Shown here: positions 1-9,840 of the stretch, piece after piece
Position numbering within the stretch: position 1 is the stretch's first letter
Layout of the letters: every line of letters starts with the position of its first letter
Origin: Streptomyces marincola
Lineage (GTDB): Bacteria; Actinomycetota; Actinomycetes; Streptomycetales; Streptomycetaceae
Assembly (NCBI RefSeq): GCF_020410765.1
Contig: NZ_CP084541.1
Location: forward strand, 310,001-374,000
Reading direction: 5' to 3'
Length of the DNA: 64,000 bases
Notes under the pieces: generated by a model
The model's database searches: none
What the model was told of the DNA's origin: nothing
Seen by the model: only the letters and a program-made list of their open reading frames with translations
Position numbers and translations under genes: made by a program

Positions 1-3000
1 CGAAGATCAACGTCGCAGGCAGCCGGAGGCCGGTCACCGCGCCCAGCCGGTTGCGCAGCTCGACCGCCCGCAGCGAGTCGAACCCCGATTCGAGGAAGCC
101 CCGCGCGGTGTCGACCTGTTCCGGCCCGGCCAGCCCCAGCACACCGGCCGCCTCGGCGCGTACCCGGTGGAACAGCGCCTCGGCCCGCTCCTCGCCCGAC
201 AGCCCCGCCAGGCGGGCGGGGCCGGTCGCGGCGTCCGTCCCGGTCGCGGGAGCGCCCGCCGGGGCCGGCCTGCGGCGCGCCCGGCCCACGAGGCCGCGCA
301 CCAACGGCGGCCGTTCCGCCGCGTCCCGCAACGCCGCCAGGTCCAGCCGCACCGGCAGCACCAGGGGCCGTTCCAGGCCGAGCGCCACGTCGAACAGCGC
401 CAGGCCGTCCGCCGACGCCAGCGGCAGCACGCCGGAACGCCGCAAGCGGGCCAGGCCCGCCTCGCCGAGCCCGCCCGTCATGTCGCTGAGCGTTTCCCAC
501 AGCCCCCAAGCCATCGACACCGCGGGCAGCCCGAGCGCACGGCGGTGCTCGGCGAGCGCGTCGAGGTACGCGTTGGCCGCCGCGTAGTTGCCCTGCCCTG
601 CCGCACCGAGGATGCCGCCGGCCGCGGAGAACAGCACGAACATCGACAGGTCCGCGTCCCGGGTGAGTTCGTGCAGGTGCCGCGCCGACTCGGCCTTGGC
701 GCGCAGGACGGCCCCGACCCGTTCCCCGGTCAGGGACGTGATCAACCCGTCGTCCAGCACGCCCGCGGCGTGCACGACTCCGGTGAGGGGGTGCTCCTGC
801 GGCACGGAGCCGAGCACCTCGGCCAGCGCCGCCCGGTCGGACACATCGCACGCCACGGCCTTCGCCTCGGCACCGGCCTCGGCCAGCGCGGCCACCAGTT
901 CCGCCGCGCCCTCGGCCGCTGGGCCGCGCCGGCTGACGAGCAGCAGCCGCCGCACGCCGTGTGCCTGCACCAGGTGGCGGGCGACCAGAGCGCCCAGCGT
1001 CCCGGTACCGCCGGTGATCAGCACGGTTCCGTGCCCGTTCCCGGCCGCGGGCGCCACCGCCTCCGGCCGCGCGGCGGCCAGGCGCGGCGCGAGCACCCGC
1101 CCGCCCCGCAGCGCGAGTTGCGGCTCCGCCTCCAGCGGAAGGCGGGGCAGCAGCTCACGCACGAGCCGCGCGGCCTCGTCGGCACCGCCGCTGTCGGTGT
1201 CGGTATCGGTATCGATCAGAACGATGCGCCCGGGGTGCTCGGCCTGCGCGGAACGCACCGCCCCCCACGCCGCCGCCGCCGAAAGATCGGTCACGTCCTC
1301 GCCGTTCCGCGTGCTCACGGCGCCCCCGGTCAGCCACACGAGCCGGTCCGTGGCGGAACGCTCGTGCGCCAGCCACTCCTGGAGAACCGCCACGGCACGC
1401 ACCGCCGCCTCGACGGGCCCCACCGCCTGAGCAGCCGTCCGCCCGCCGTCCACCGGTCCCGCGCCTCGCCACGTCACGACCGTGTCCCGCCGGGCCGGGG
1501 CCGCGGACGCCGCCACATCCGCCGTGACGTCGGCCCACTCGACGTGGAACAGCGCGTCCCGCAACGGCACACCCAACTGCTCGCGCCTGACCGGTCGCAC
1601 GGCCAGGGACTCGACGTCCGCCACCGGGGCACCGGTCTCGTCGGCGACCGAGAGGGTCATGGTGTCGGGGCCGGTGGGGGCCAGCCGGACGCGCAGGGCG
1701 GTCGCGCCGGTGGCGTGCAGCGTCACCCCGGACCAGGAGAACGGCAACCTGACCTCGTCGACACCGTCGAGGAGACTCGCGTGGAGGGCCGCGTCGAGGA
1801 GCGCGGGATGCAGGTCGAAGTCGTCACCGTGCCGCTCCTGCGGAAGCCGGACCTCCGCGAACACCTCGTCCCCGCGCCGCCACGCCGCGACCAGCCCACG
1901 GAACGCGGGACCGTACTCGAATCCGCTCTCCGCGAGCCGGTCGTAGAAGCCGGCCAGCGGGACAGCAACGGCCTGGGGCGGCGGCCAGACACCGGACAAC
2001 TCCGGGTGACCTGCGACGGGCCCTGCGGGTGCGAGTGTTCCGGTGGCGTGGGTGACCCATTCCTCTCCCTCACCACCCCGCGCGAACACCCCCAACGAAC
2101 GCCGACCCTCACCATCCACCTCACCCACCCGCACCTGCACATCCACACCACCCACCCCCAACACCAACGGCACCCCCAACGCCAACTCCTCCACCCGACC
2201 CCCCGCACGCAACCCCAACTCAACAAACCCCGTCCCCGGCAACAACACCGAACCCCACACCCCATGATCACCAAGCCACCCATACCCCTCCAACGACACC
2301 CGCCCCGAAAACACCACACCACCCCCACCAGCCAACTCCACCCCACCACCCACCAACCCACGCCCCACCCCACCAGACCCCAACCCCGAACCACCCGACA
2401 ACCAAAACCGCTCCCGCTCAAACGCATACGTCGGCACATCCCCACACGCCTGTGCCACCGCCCGCTCCTGGCCCGGGAAAAGGCGGGACCAGTCCACATC
2501 CACACCCCGCACGAACGCCTCACCCACCGACAACAGGAACCGCCGCATACCCCCCTCACCACGCCGCAACGACCCCACCGCCGAAACACCCTCCATCACC
2601 GGCACCAACACCGGATGACCACTGCACTCCACAAACACCACATCATCACCGAACGACCGAACCACATCATCAAACAACACCGGCCGCCGCAAATTCTCAA
2701 ACCAATACTCCCCACCCAACCCCTCCATATCCAACAACCCACCCGACACCGTCGAATAAAACGGCAACACCCCCCGACGCCCCACCACACCCACCAACCC
2801 CTCAACCAACCGCTCCCGCACCACATCCACCCCCGGACCATGCGACGCATAATCCACCGCCACCCACCGCACCCCCACACCCCGCCCCTCACACAACCCC
2901 ACCAACCGCCCCAACGCCCCCACCTCACCCGACACCACCACCGACCCAGGACCATTCACCGCAGCCACCACCAACCCACCACCCACCTCACCCAACAACC

Positions 3001-6000
3001 CCTCCACCCCCGACACCGACAACGACACCACCACCATCCCCCCACCCCCCACCAACTCCCCCACCAACCCAGACCGCAACACCACCACCCGCGCACCCTC
3101 CTCCACCGACAACCCACCCGCCACCACCACCGCAGCCACCTCACCCTGCGAATGACCCACCACCCCCCGCACCACCACACCCAACGACTCCCACAACCGA
3201 CCCAACGACACCATCACCGCCCACAACACCGGCTGCACCACCTCAACCCGCCCCAACCACCCCTCATCACCCGACCGCAACACCCCCACCAACGACCACC
3301 CCACCAACGGCTCCAACGCCCGCTCACACACCCCCATCCACTCCGCAAACACCACCGACTCCTCCAACAACCCCACCACCAACCCCACCCACTGCCACCC
3401 CTGACCCGGAAACACCAACACCACCCCACGACCACCACCAGAAACAGACCCACCACCCGACACCGACCCAGAAACAGAACCCACCACCGAACCAAAACCA
3501 GAACCAACACTCACCACAGAACCACCCGACACCACACCCGACTCCACATCCCCCACCAACCCATCCAACCCACCCACCAACTCCTCCCGCGAACCACCCA
3601 CCACCACACCCCGCACCCCAAACACCGAACGACCCGCCAACACCCCACCCACCACACCCACCCCCACACCAGAACCCCCACCCACCACCCACTCCCGCAA
3701 CCGACCCACCACACCCACCAACCCACCCACCGAACGCCCCGACACCACCCACACCACCACACCACCAGAAACACCCGAACCAAGACTGGAATTCACCGGC
3801 GCCTCCACCACCGGCGCCTCCTCCACCACCACATGCGCATTCGTCCCACTGATTCCAAAAGCAGAAATCGCGGCACGTCGCGGCCGGCCGTCCTCCGGCC
3901 ATTCCCGCGTCTCCTCAAGCAGCTCGACGGCACCCGACGACCAGTCGATGTGCGATGACCGTTCGCCCACGTGCAGCGTGCGCGGCAGCACCCCGTGCCG
4001 CATCGCCATCACCATCTTGATCACACCCGCCACACCCGCGGCGGCCTGCGTGTGCCCGATGTTCGACTTCACCGACCCCAACCACAACGGACGCCCCTCC
4101 GCCCGCTCCCGCCCATACGTCGCCAACAACGCCTGCGCCTCGATCGGATCACCCAGACGCGTCCCCGTCCCATGCGCCTCCACCACATCCACATCAGCCG
4201 CGGAAAGCCGCGCATCCGCCAACGCCTGCCGAATCACCCGCTGCTGCGACGGACCATTCGGCGCCGTCAACCCATTCGACGCACCATCCTGATTAATCGC
4301 CGAACCACGCACCACCGCCAGCACCCGGCGCCCATTCCGCCGCGCATCCGACAACCGCTCAAGCAGAACGACGCCGACGCCTTCCGCGAGACCGAACCCG
4401 TCGGCGTCGTCGGAGAACGCCTTGCACCGCCCGTCGGTGGAGAGGGCCCGCAGACGGCTGAACCCGATGAACGCGTCGGGCGTCGGCATGACCACGGCAC
4501 CACCCGCGAGTGCCAGCGAGCATTCGCCGCGCCGCAGGGCCTGGGCCGCCAGGTGCAGGGACACCAACGACGACGAACACGCCGTGTCCACCGTCACCGC
4601 GGGCCCTTCGAGCCCGAAGGCATAGGCGACACGCCCCGAGATCACGCTCGGCACGCTCCCGGTGACCACATAGTCCTCGATGGCCTGCGTGGCCTCGCCG
4701 GCGCTCGGCCCATAGCCGTGCGACATGGCGCCGACGAACGTTCCCGTGGAGGAGCCGTGGAGGTCCCGCATGGTGAGCCCCGCGCGTTCGAACGCCTCCC
4801 ACGACGTTTCGAGCAGCAACCGCTGCTGCGGATCCATGGCCAGGGCCTCGCGCGGACTGATCCCGAAGAACCCCGCGTCGAACAGGTCGGCGTCCTCAAG
4901 GAAGCCGCCCTGCCGGACATAACTGGTCCCCCGCCGTCCGGGGTCGTCGTCGAACAGGTTGCCCAGGTCCCAGCCCCGGTCATCGGGGAAATCGGCGATC
5001 ACGTCCCCGCCGTTCACGACCACCTGCCACAACGCCTCGGGGCTGTCGATGCCACCGGGGAAACGGCACGCCATTCCCACGATGGCCAGCGGCTCGTCGT
5101 CCGTGGCGCGCGGGGCGGCGGTGACGGCGGGCAGGGCGGGCTCTTCCTCAGCCCCCAGCACCTCGGTACGCAGGTGCCGTGCCAGCACGGATGGCGTGGG
5201 GTGGTCGAAGACCAGCGTGGCCGGCAACTGGAGGCCGGTGGCTGCGGCGAGGCGGTTGCGCAGCTCGACCGCGGTCAGTGATTCGAAACCGAGATCCTTG
5301 AACGCACGGTCCGGCCCGACGGCCTCCGCCGACGCATGCCCAAGCACGGCCTGCGCGTGGGTGCCGACCAGGTCGAGCAGGACGCGTTCCTGGTCGGCCC
5401 GCGGCTGCCCGTCGAGCCGCTGCCACAGTGCCGACCGCGTGGGGACCACGTCGGCCGTCGGACTCTCTGCCGGTCGCGTCCCGGGCTCCACCGCCCGCTG
5501 GTAAAGCGCGAGTTCGCCGAGCAGTGGGCTCGGCCGCATCGAGGTGAACAGCGACGCGAACGGCTCCCAGTCGATCTCGGCCACGGCGACGAACGTGTCG
5601 TCGTGGTCGAGTGCCTGCTGAAGGGCGGCGATCGCCAAGTCGGCGCGCATCAGGGCGAGTCCCTGGCCCCGCACGCGTTCGCGCGTCGCGTTCGGGTCGA
5701 GCCCTTCCATGCCGCGCCAGGTGTTGAGCGCGTCCTCCCACACTCCCCAGGCCACGGACGTCATCGGCAGCCCTCGCGCCCTGCCGCGCACCGCGAGCGC
5801 GTCGAGCGCCGCGTTCGCCGCCGCGTAGGCGGCATGGTCCCCGCTGCCCCAGACGCCGGCGATCGACGAGAACAGCACGAACGCGTCCAGGTCCTCGGGA
5901 TCGAGCAGGTCAGCAAGGTGTTCTGTGCCCGCGACCTTCGCGGACAGCACGGCGGCGAGGCTGTCCAGCGTGGTATCGGTCACGGGGGCCAACTCGATGT

Positions 6001-9000
6001 GGGCGGCCGTGTGCATGACGGCCCGTACCGTGTGCCCGGCCTCGCGCAGTTCCCCCAACAGGGTCTCCACCGCTCCGCGGTCACCGACGTCACAGGCGCT
6101 CACGGTGACGGTGGTGCCCATGTCGGTGAGTTCGGCGACGAGTTCCTCAACCCCCGGGGCCTCGGGTCCCCTGCGGCTGATGAGCACGAGGTGTTCGGCA
6201 CCGCCGGCGGCGAGCCAGCGAGCGACGCGCGGTCCGAGGCTGCCGGTCGCACCGGTGAGCACAACGGTGCCGGCCGGAGCCCATGTGCGTCGCGGTTCCG
6301 CGGCTCCGACGGCCGCCCGGACCATACGCCGGCCGGACAGGCCGGAGGCGCGAACCGCGACCTGGTCCTCACCGTTCAGCCCGGCGAGGACATGGCAGAG
6401 GCCGGAGAGAGCGTCCTCATCGACGGTCTCCGGCAGGTCGATCAGCCCGCCCCAGAGTGCCGAGTGCTCCAGGGCGATGACCCTGCCGAGGCCCCACACC
6501 TGCGCCTGCGCGGGATCAGCCGGCGCGTCCTCCGGCCCCGTCGTCACCGCCCCCCTGGTGACGGACCACAACCGGCCGGTACCACCGAGGTCGGTGAGCG
6601 CCTGCACCAAGGAAAGAGTGAGTGCCACGCCCGCCGTGAGCCCTGGATGGGACGGCAGCGGACGCGCGTCGAGAGCCAGGAGCGACAGGATGCCGCCGTC
6701 GAAGGGGGCCGTGGCGTCGACGAGGGCGCGGAGGCGTTCCCCGAGAACCTCGCGGTCGGCATCCGCCACGGACAACGCGACCGGAACCACGCGGGCGGCA
6801 CCACCATCACCCAGCGCCCGGATGGCGGTGTCCATCCACTGCGGCCGGGCGCTCTCCTCCGGAACGAGAACGACCCATGTGCCGGACAGTTGGGGCGTCG
6901 GCGCCGCAGGCGTCAACGGCGTCCAGTCGATCCGGTAGCGCCAATCGTCGACAGTCTCCCGCGTACGACGTTCTTTCGCCGCGGTGTCCGGCTCCAAGTC
7001 TTTCAGCCAGAAGCGTTCCCGCTGAAACGCGTATGTGGGTACGTCCGCATACGCCTCCGCGAGCGCTCGTTCCTGTCCCGGGAAAAGGCGGGACCAGTCC
7101 ACATCCACACCCCGCACGAACGCCTCACCCACCGACAGCAGAAACCGCCGCATACCCCCCTCACCACGCCGCAACGACCCCACCGCCGAAACACCCTCCA
7201 TCACCGGCACCAACACCGGATGACCACTGCACTCCACAAACACCACATCATCACCGAACGACCGAACCACATCATCAAACAACACCGGCCGCCGCAAATT
7301 CTCAAACCAATACTCCCCACCCAACCCCTCCATATCCAACAACCCACCCGACACCGTCGAATAAAACGGCAACACCCCCCGACGCCCCACCACACCCACC
7401 AACCCCTCAACCAACCGCTCCCGCACCACATCCACCCCCGGACCATGCGACGCATAATCCACCGCCACCCACCGCACCCCCACACCCCGCCCCTCACACA
7501 ACCCCACCAACCGCCCCAACGCCCCCACCTCACCCGACACCACCACCGACCCAGGACCATTCACCGCAGCCACCACCAACCCACCACCCACCTCACCCAA
7601 CAACCCCTCCACACCAACCCGACCCAACGACACCACCACCATCCCCCCACCCCCCACCAACTCCCCCACCAACCCAGACCGCAACACCACCACCCGCGCA
7701 CCCTCCTCCACCGACAACCCACCCGCCACCACCACCGCAGCCACCTCACCCTGCGAATGACCCACCACCCCCCGCACCACCACACCCAACGACTCCCACA
7801 ACCGACCCAACGACACCATCACCGCCCACAACACCGGCTGCACCACCTCAACCCGCCCCAACCACCCCTCATCACCCGACCGCAACACCCCCACCAACGA
7901 CCACCCCACCAACGGCTCCAACGCCCGCTCACACACCCCCATCCACTCCGCAAACACCACCGACTCCTCCAACAACCCCACCACCAACCCCACCCACTGC
8001 CACCCCTGACCCGGAAACACCAACACCACCCCACGACCACCACCAGAAACAGACCCACCCGACACCGACCCAGAAACAGAACCCACCACCGAACCAAAAC
8101 CAGAACCAACACTCACCACAGAACCACCCGACACCACACCCGACTCCACATCCCCCACCAACCCATCCAACCCACCCACCAACTCCTCCCGCGAACCACC
8201 CACCACCACACCCCGCACCCCAAACACCGAACGACCCGCCAACACCCCACCCACCACACCCACCCCCACACCACCACCAGCACCCACCACCCACTCCCGC
8301 AACCGACCCACCACACCCACCAACCCACCCACCGAACGCCCCGACACCACCCACACCACCACACCACCAGAAACACCCAAACCAACACCAGAACTGGAAC
8401 TCACCGGCGCCTCCACCACCGGCGCCTCCTCCACCACCACATGCGCATTCGTCCCACTGATCCCGAACGACGACACCCCCGCACGCCGCACACCACCCGC
8501 ACCCACCACCCACTCCCGCGCCTCACGCAACAACTCCACCCGCCCCGAAGACCAATCCACATGCCCCGACGGCTCATCCACATGCAACGTCTGCGGCAAC
8601 ACCCCATACCGCAACGCCATCACCATCTTGATCACACCCGCCACACCCGCAGCCGCCTGCGCATGCCCAATATTCGACTTCAACGACCCCAACCACAAAG
8701 GACGCCCCACCGCACGCCCCTGCCCATACGTCGCCAACAACGCCTGCGCCTCAATCGGATCACCCAGACGCGTCCCCGTCCCATGCGCCTCCACCACATC
8801 CACATCAACCGCGGAAAGCCCCGCATCCGCCAACGCCTGCCGAATCACCCGCTGCTGCGACGGACCATTCGGGGCGGAAAAACCGCTGCTGCCTCCGTCC
8901 TGGTTCACCGCCGAGCCACGCACCACCGCCAATACCCGACGCCCATTCCGCCGCGCATCCGACAACCGCTCAAGCAGCAACACCCCCACCCCCTCCGACC

Positions 9001-9808
9001 ACCCGGTGCCATTCGCCGAATCGGCGAAAGACCTGCACCTGCCGTCGGGGGACAGGGCCCGCTGCCGGCTGAACTCGACGAACCCCGACGGCCCGGTCAT
9101 GACCGTCACACCGGCCGCCAGCGCCAGCGTGCTCTCCCCACGCCGCAACGACTGACACGCCAGATGCAACGACACCAACGACGACGAACACGCCGTATCC
9201 ACCGTCACCGCAGGACCCTCAAGCCCCAACGTGTAAGCCACACGCCCCGACACGACGCTTCCCGTGTCACCGGTGAGCACGTAGCCTTCGAGTTCTTCCG
9301 GCACCTCACGCAGCAGAGCCGCGTAGTCCTGGTGCATGACGCCGGCGAACACGCCGGTGCGACTCCCACGCACGGAATCGGGCGAGATACCGGCCCGTTC
9401 GAACGCCTCCCATGACGTTTCGAGCAGCAATCGCTGCTGCGGGTGCATCGCCAGCGCCTCGCGCGGATTGATCCCGAAGAACTCCGCGTCGAAGTCCGCC
9501 GCGTCATCGAGGAACCCACCATGCCGCACATACGACTTCCCCGGCACCGAAGGATCCGGATCGAACAGACCCTCCACATCCCACCCGCGATCCTCAGGAA
9601 ACTCCGAGATCGCGTCCGTCCCACTCTCCACCAACCGCCACAAATCCTCGGGCGACCGCACACCCCCAGGAAAACGGCACGCCATCCCCACGATCGCGAT
9701 CGGCTCGGACTTCGCGGCGGTCAGCTCGCGATTCTGCTGCCGAAGCAGTTCGGCCTCTTTGAGAGAGGCTCGCAGTGCCCTGACGACTTCTTCGCTGGAT
9801 GCGGCCAT
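1..9808 (-). CDS. Modular type I polyketide synthase, modules 2 and 3 (3' end beyond window)
   Basis: The frame is open from ATG 9808 (GGAG 7 nt upstream) to the left edge, 3269 codons. Order: N-terminal coiled-coil docking segment (residues 1-34); KS2 (TACSSS, Cys207); AT2 (GHSQGE Ser685, YASH from 785); KR2 (NADPH motif TGATGSLG; Tyr1328 with Trp eight and His three residues before it, no LDD, so A-type); ACP2 (GFES, Ser1510); KS3 (Cys1744); AT3 (Ser2220, YASH); DH3 (HxxxGxxxxP, His2515); KR3 (LDD motif, Tyr3075, B-type); ACP3 (Ser3245). Both ATs carry methylmalonyl signatures. Expected chemistry: module 2 adds methylmalonate and reduces to an alcohol; module 3 adds methylmalonate, reduces and dehydrates. 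No thioesterase is visible, so the assembly line continues to the left. It lies 32 nt after the upstream PKS gene and is probably co-transcribed with it. Confidence 0.95.
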   Translation of the reverse strand, partial: MAASSEEVVRALRASLKEAELLRQQNRELTAAKSEPIAIVGMACRFPGGVRSPEDLWRLVESGTDAISEFPEDRGWDVEGLFDPDPSVPGKSYVRHGGFLDDAADFDAEFFGINPREALAMHPQQRLLLETSWEAFERAGISPDSVRGSRTGVFAGVMHQDYAALLREVPEELEGYVLTGDTGSVVSGRVAYTLGLEGPAVTVDTACSSSLVSLHLACQSLRRGESTLALAAGVTVMTGPSGFVEFSRQRALSPDGRCRSFADSANGTGWSEGVGVLLLERLSDARRNGRRVLAVVRGSAVNQDGGSSGFSAPNGPSQQRVIRQALADAGLSAVDVDVVEAHGTGTRLGDPIEAQALLATYGQGRAVGRPLWLGSLKSNIGHAQAAAGVAGVIKMVMALRYGVLPQTLHVDEPSGHVDWSSGRVELLREAREWVVGAGGVRRAGVSSFGISGTNAHVVVEEAPVVEAPVSSSSGVGLGVSGGVVVWVVSGRSVGGLVGVVGRLREWVVGAGGGVGVGVVGGVLAGRSVFGVRGVVVGGSREELVGGLDGLVGDVESGVVSGGSVVSVGSGFGSVVGSVSGSVSGGSVSGGGRGVVLVFPGQGWQWVGLVVGLLEESVVFAEWMGVCERALEPLVGWSLVGVLRSGDEGWLGRVEVVQPVLWAVMVSLGRLWESLGVVVRGVVGHSQGEVAAVVVAGGLSVEEGARVVVLRSGLVGELVGGGGMVVVSLGRVGVEGLLGEVGGGLVVAAVNGPGSVVVSGEVGALGRLVGLCEGRGVGVRWVAVDYASHGPGVDVVRERLVEGLVGVVGRRGVLPFYSTVSGGLLDMEGLGGEYWFENLRRPVLFDDVVRSFGDDVVFVECSGHPVLVPVMEGVSAVGSLRRGEGGMRRFLLSVGEAFVRGVDVDWSRLFPGQERALAEAYADVPTYAFQRERFWLKDLEPDTAAKERRTRETVDDWRYRIDWTPLTPAAPTPQLSGTWVVLVPEESARPQWMDTAIRALGDGGAARVVPVALSVADADREVLGERLRALVDATAPFDGGILSLLALDARPLPSHPGLTAGVALTLSLVQALTDLGGTGRLWSVTRGAVTTGPEDAPADPAQAQVWGLGRVIALEHSALWGGLIDLPETVDEDALSGLCHVLAGLNGEDQVAVRASGLSGRRMVRAAVGAAEPRRTWAPAGTVVLTGATGSLGPRVARWLAAGGAEHLVLISRRGPEAPGVEELVAELTDMGTTVTVSACDVGDRGAVETLLGELREAGHTVRAVMHTAAHIELAPVTDTTLDSLAAVLSAKVAGTEHLADLLDPEDLDAFVLFSSIAGVWGSGDHAAYAAANAALDALAVRGRARGLPMTSVAWGVWEDALNTWRGMEGLDPNATRERVRGQGLALMRADLAIAALQQALDHDDTFVAVAEIDWEPFASLFTSMRPSPLLGELALYQRAVEPGTRPAESPTADVVPTRSALWQRLDGQPRADQERVLLDLVGTHAQAVLGHASAEAVGPDRAFKDLGFESLTAVELRNRLAAATGLQLPATLVFDHPTPSVLARHLRTEVLGAEEEPALPAVTAAPRATDDEPLAIVGMACRFPGGIDSPEALWQVVVNGGDVIADFPDDRGWDLGNLFDDDPGRRGTSYVRQGGFLEDADLFDAGFFGISPREALAMDPQQRLLLETSWEAFERAGLTMRDLHGSSTGTFVGAMSHGYGPSAGEATQAIEDYVVTGSVPSVISGRVAYAFGLEGPAVTVDTACSSSLVSLHLAAQALRRGECSLALAGGAVVMPTPDAFIGFSRLRALSTDGRCKAFSDDADGFGLAEGVGVVLLERLSDARRNGRRVLAVVRGSAINQDGASNGLTAPNGPSQQRVIRQALADARLSAADVDVVEAHGTGTRLGDPIEAQALLATYGRERAEGRPLWLGSVKSNIGHTQAAAGVAGVIKMVMAMRHGVLPRTLHVGERSSHIDWSSGAVELLEETREWPEDGRPRRAAISAFGISGTNAHVVVEEAPVVEAPVNSSLGSGVSGGVVVWVVSGRSVGGLVGVVGRLREWVVGGGSGVGVGVVGGVLAGRSVFGVRGVVVGGSREELVGGLDGLVGDVESGVVSGGSVVSVGSGFGSVVGSVSGSVSGGGSVSGGGRGVVLVFPGQGWQWVGLVVGLLEESVVFAEWMGVCERALEPLVGWSLVGVLRSGDEGWLGRVEVVQPVLWAVMVSLGRLWESLGVVVRGVVGHSQGEVAAVVVAGGLSVEEGARVVVLRSGLVGELVGGGGMVVVSLSVSGVEGLLGEVGGGLVVAAVNGPGSVVVSGEVGALGRLVGLCEGRGVGVRWVAVDYASHGPGVDVVRERLVEGLVGVVGRRGVLPFYSTVSGGLLDMEGLGGEYWFENLRRPVLFDDVVRSFGDDVVFVECSGHPVLVPVMEGVSAVGSLRRGEGGMRRFLLSVGEAFVRGVDVDWSRLFPGQERAVAQACGDVPTYAFERERFWLSGGSGLGSGGVGRGLVGGGVELAGGGGVVFSGRVSLEGYGWLGDHGVWGSVLLPGTGFVELGLRAGGRVEELALGVPLVLGVGGVDVQVRVGEVDGEGRRSLGVFARGGEGEEWVTHATGTLAPAGPVAGHPELSGVWPPPQAVAVPLAGFYDRLAESGFEYGPAFRGLVAAWRRGDEVFAEVRLPQERHGDDFDLHPALLDAALHASLLDGVDEVRLPFSWSGVTLHATGATALRVRLAPTGPDTMTLSVADETGAPVADVESLAVRPVRREQLGVPLRDALFHVEWADVTADVAASAAPARRDTVVTWRGAGPVDGGRTAAQAVGPVEAAVRAVAVLQEWLAHERSATDRLVWLTGGAVSTRNGEDVTDLSAAAAWGAVRSAQAEHPGRIVLIDTDTDTDSGGADEAARLVRELLPRLPLEAEPQLALRGGRVLAPRLAAARPEAVAPAAGNGHGTVLITGGTGTLGALVARHLVQAHGVRRLLLVSRRGPAAEGAAELVAALAEAGAEAKAVACDVSDRAALAEVLGSVPQEHPLTGVVHAAGVLDDGLITSLTGERVGAVLRAKAESARHLHELTRDADLSMFVLFSAAGGILGAAGQGNYAAANAYLDALAEHRRALGLPAVSMAWGLWETLSDMTGGLGEAGLARLRRSGVLPLASADGLALFDVALGLERPLVLPVRLDLAALRDAAERPPLVRGLVGRARRRPAPAGAPATGTDAATGPARLAGLSGEERAEALFHRVRAEAAGVLGLAGPEQVDTARGFLESGFDSLRAVELRNRLGAVTGLRLPATLIF
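2026..3790 (-). repeat. Near-identical AT/DH block, copy A (module 3)
   Basis: This stretch encodes the start of DH3, all of AT3 and the KS-AT linker. It matches copy C at a constant offset of 10151 bases from 2026 onward. In the first 1.25 kb I see a single substitution (a at 3278 against c at 13429), and further on only short replaced patches (around 3437-3452, 3681-3688 and 3770-3785). On the plus strand it is almost pure C and A, so the coding strand is G/T-rich. The flanking PKS sequence instead uses C-ending codons. The edges of this composition are abrupt. Confidence 0.9.
7081..8870 (-). repeat. Near-identical AT/KS block, copy B (module 2)
   Basis: Third copy of the repeated AT block, covering AT2, the KS-AT linker and the C-terminal part of KS2. 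It begins abruptly at 7081, where the post-AT linker of this module (unrelated to copies A and C) ends. Bases 7201-7560 encode exactly the same residues as 2596-2955 and 12747-13106. A short replaced patch lies near 7612-7626, and three bases are missing near 8057 relative to copy A. Homology to copy C extends through the KS end to about 8870 and then breaks off. Confidence 0.9.
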
Positions 9809-9840
9809 CGTCGAACTCCGAATCTCTGGTCACGTACTGG

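Noticed and set aside
2040..3840. C/A-rich repetitive DNA that looks at first like a simple-repeat or CRISPR-like array
   Set aside because: There is no regular unit or spacer. The opposite strand translates into an intact acyltransferase domain with GHSQGE and YASH motifs.
167..3958. Very long plus-strand frames rich in His, Pro and Thr opposite the PKS genes
   Set aside because: They are shadows of the G/T-skewed minus-strand AT domains. They have no ribosome binding site, their composition is absurd for a folded protein, and the minus-strand frame gives perfect PKS motifs.
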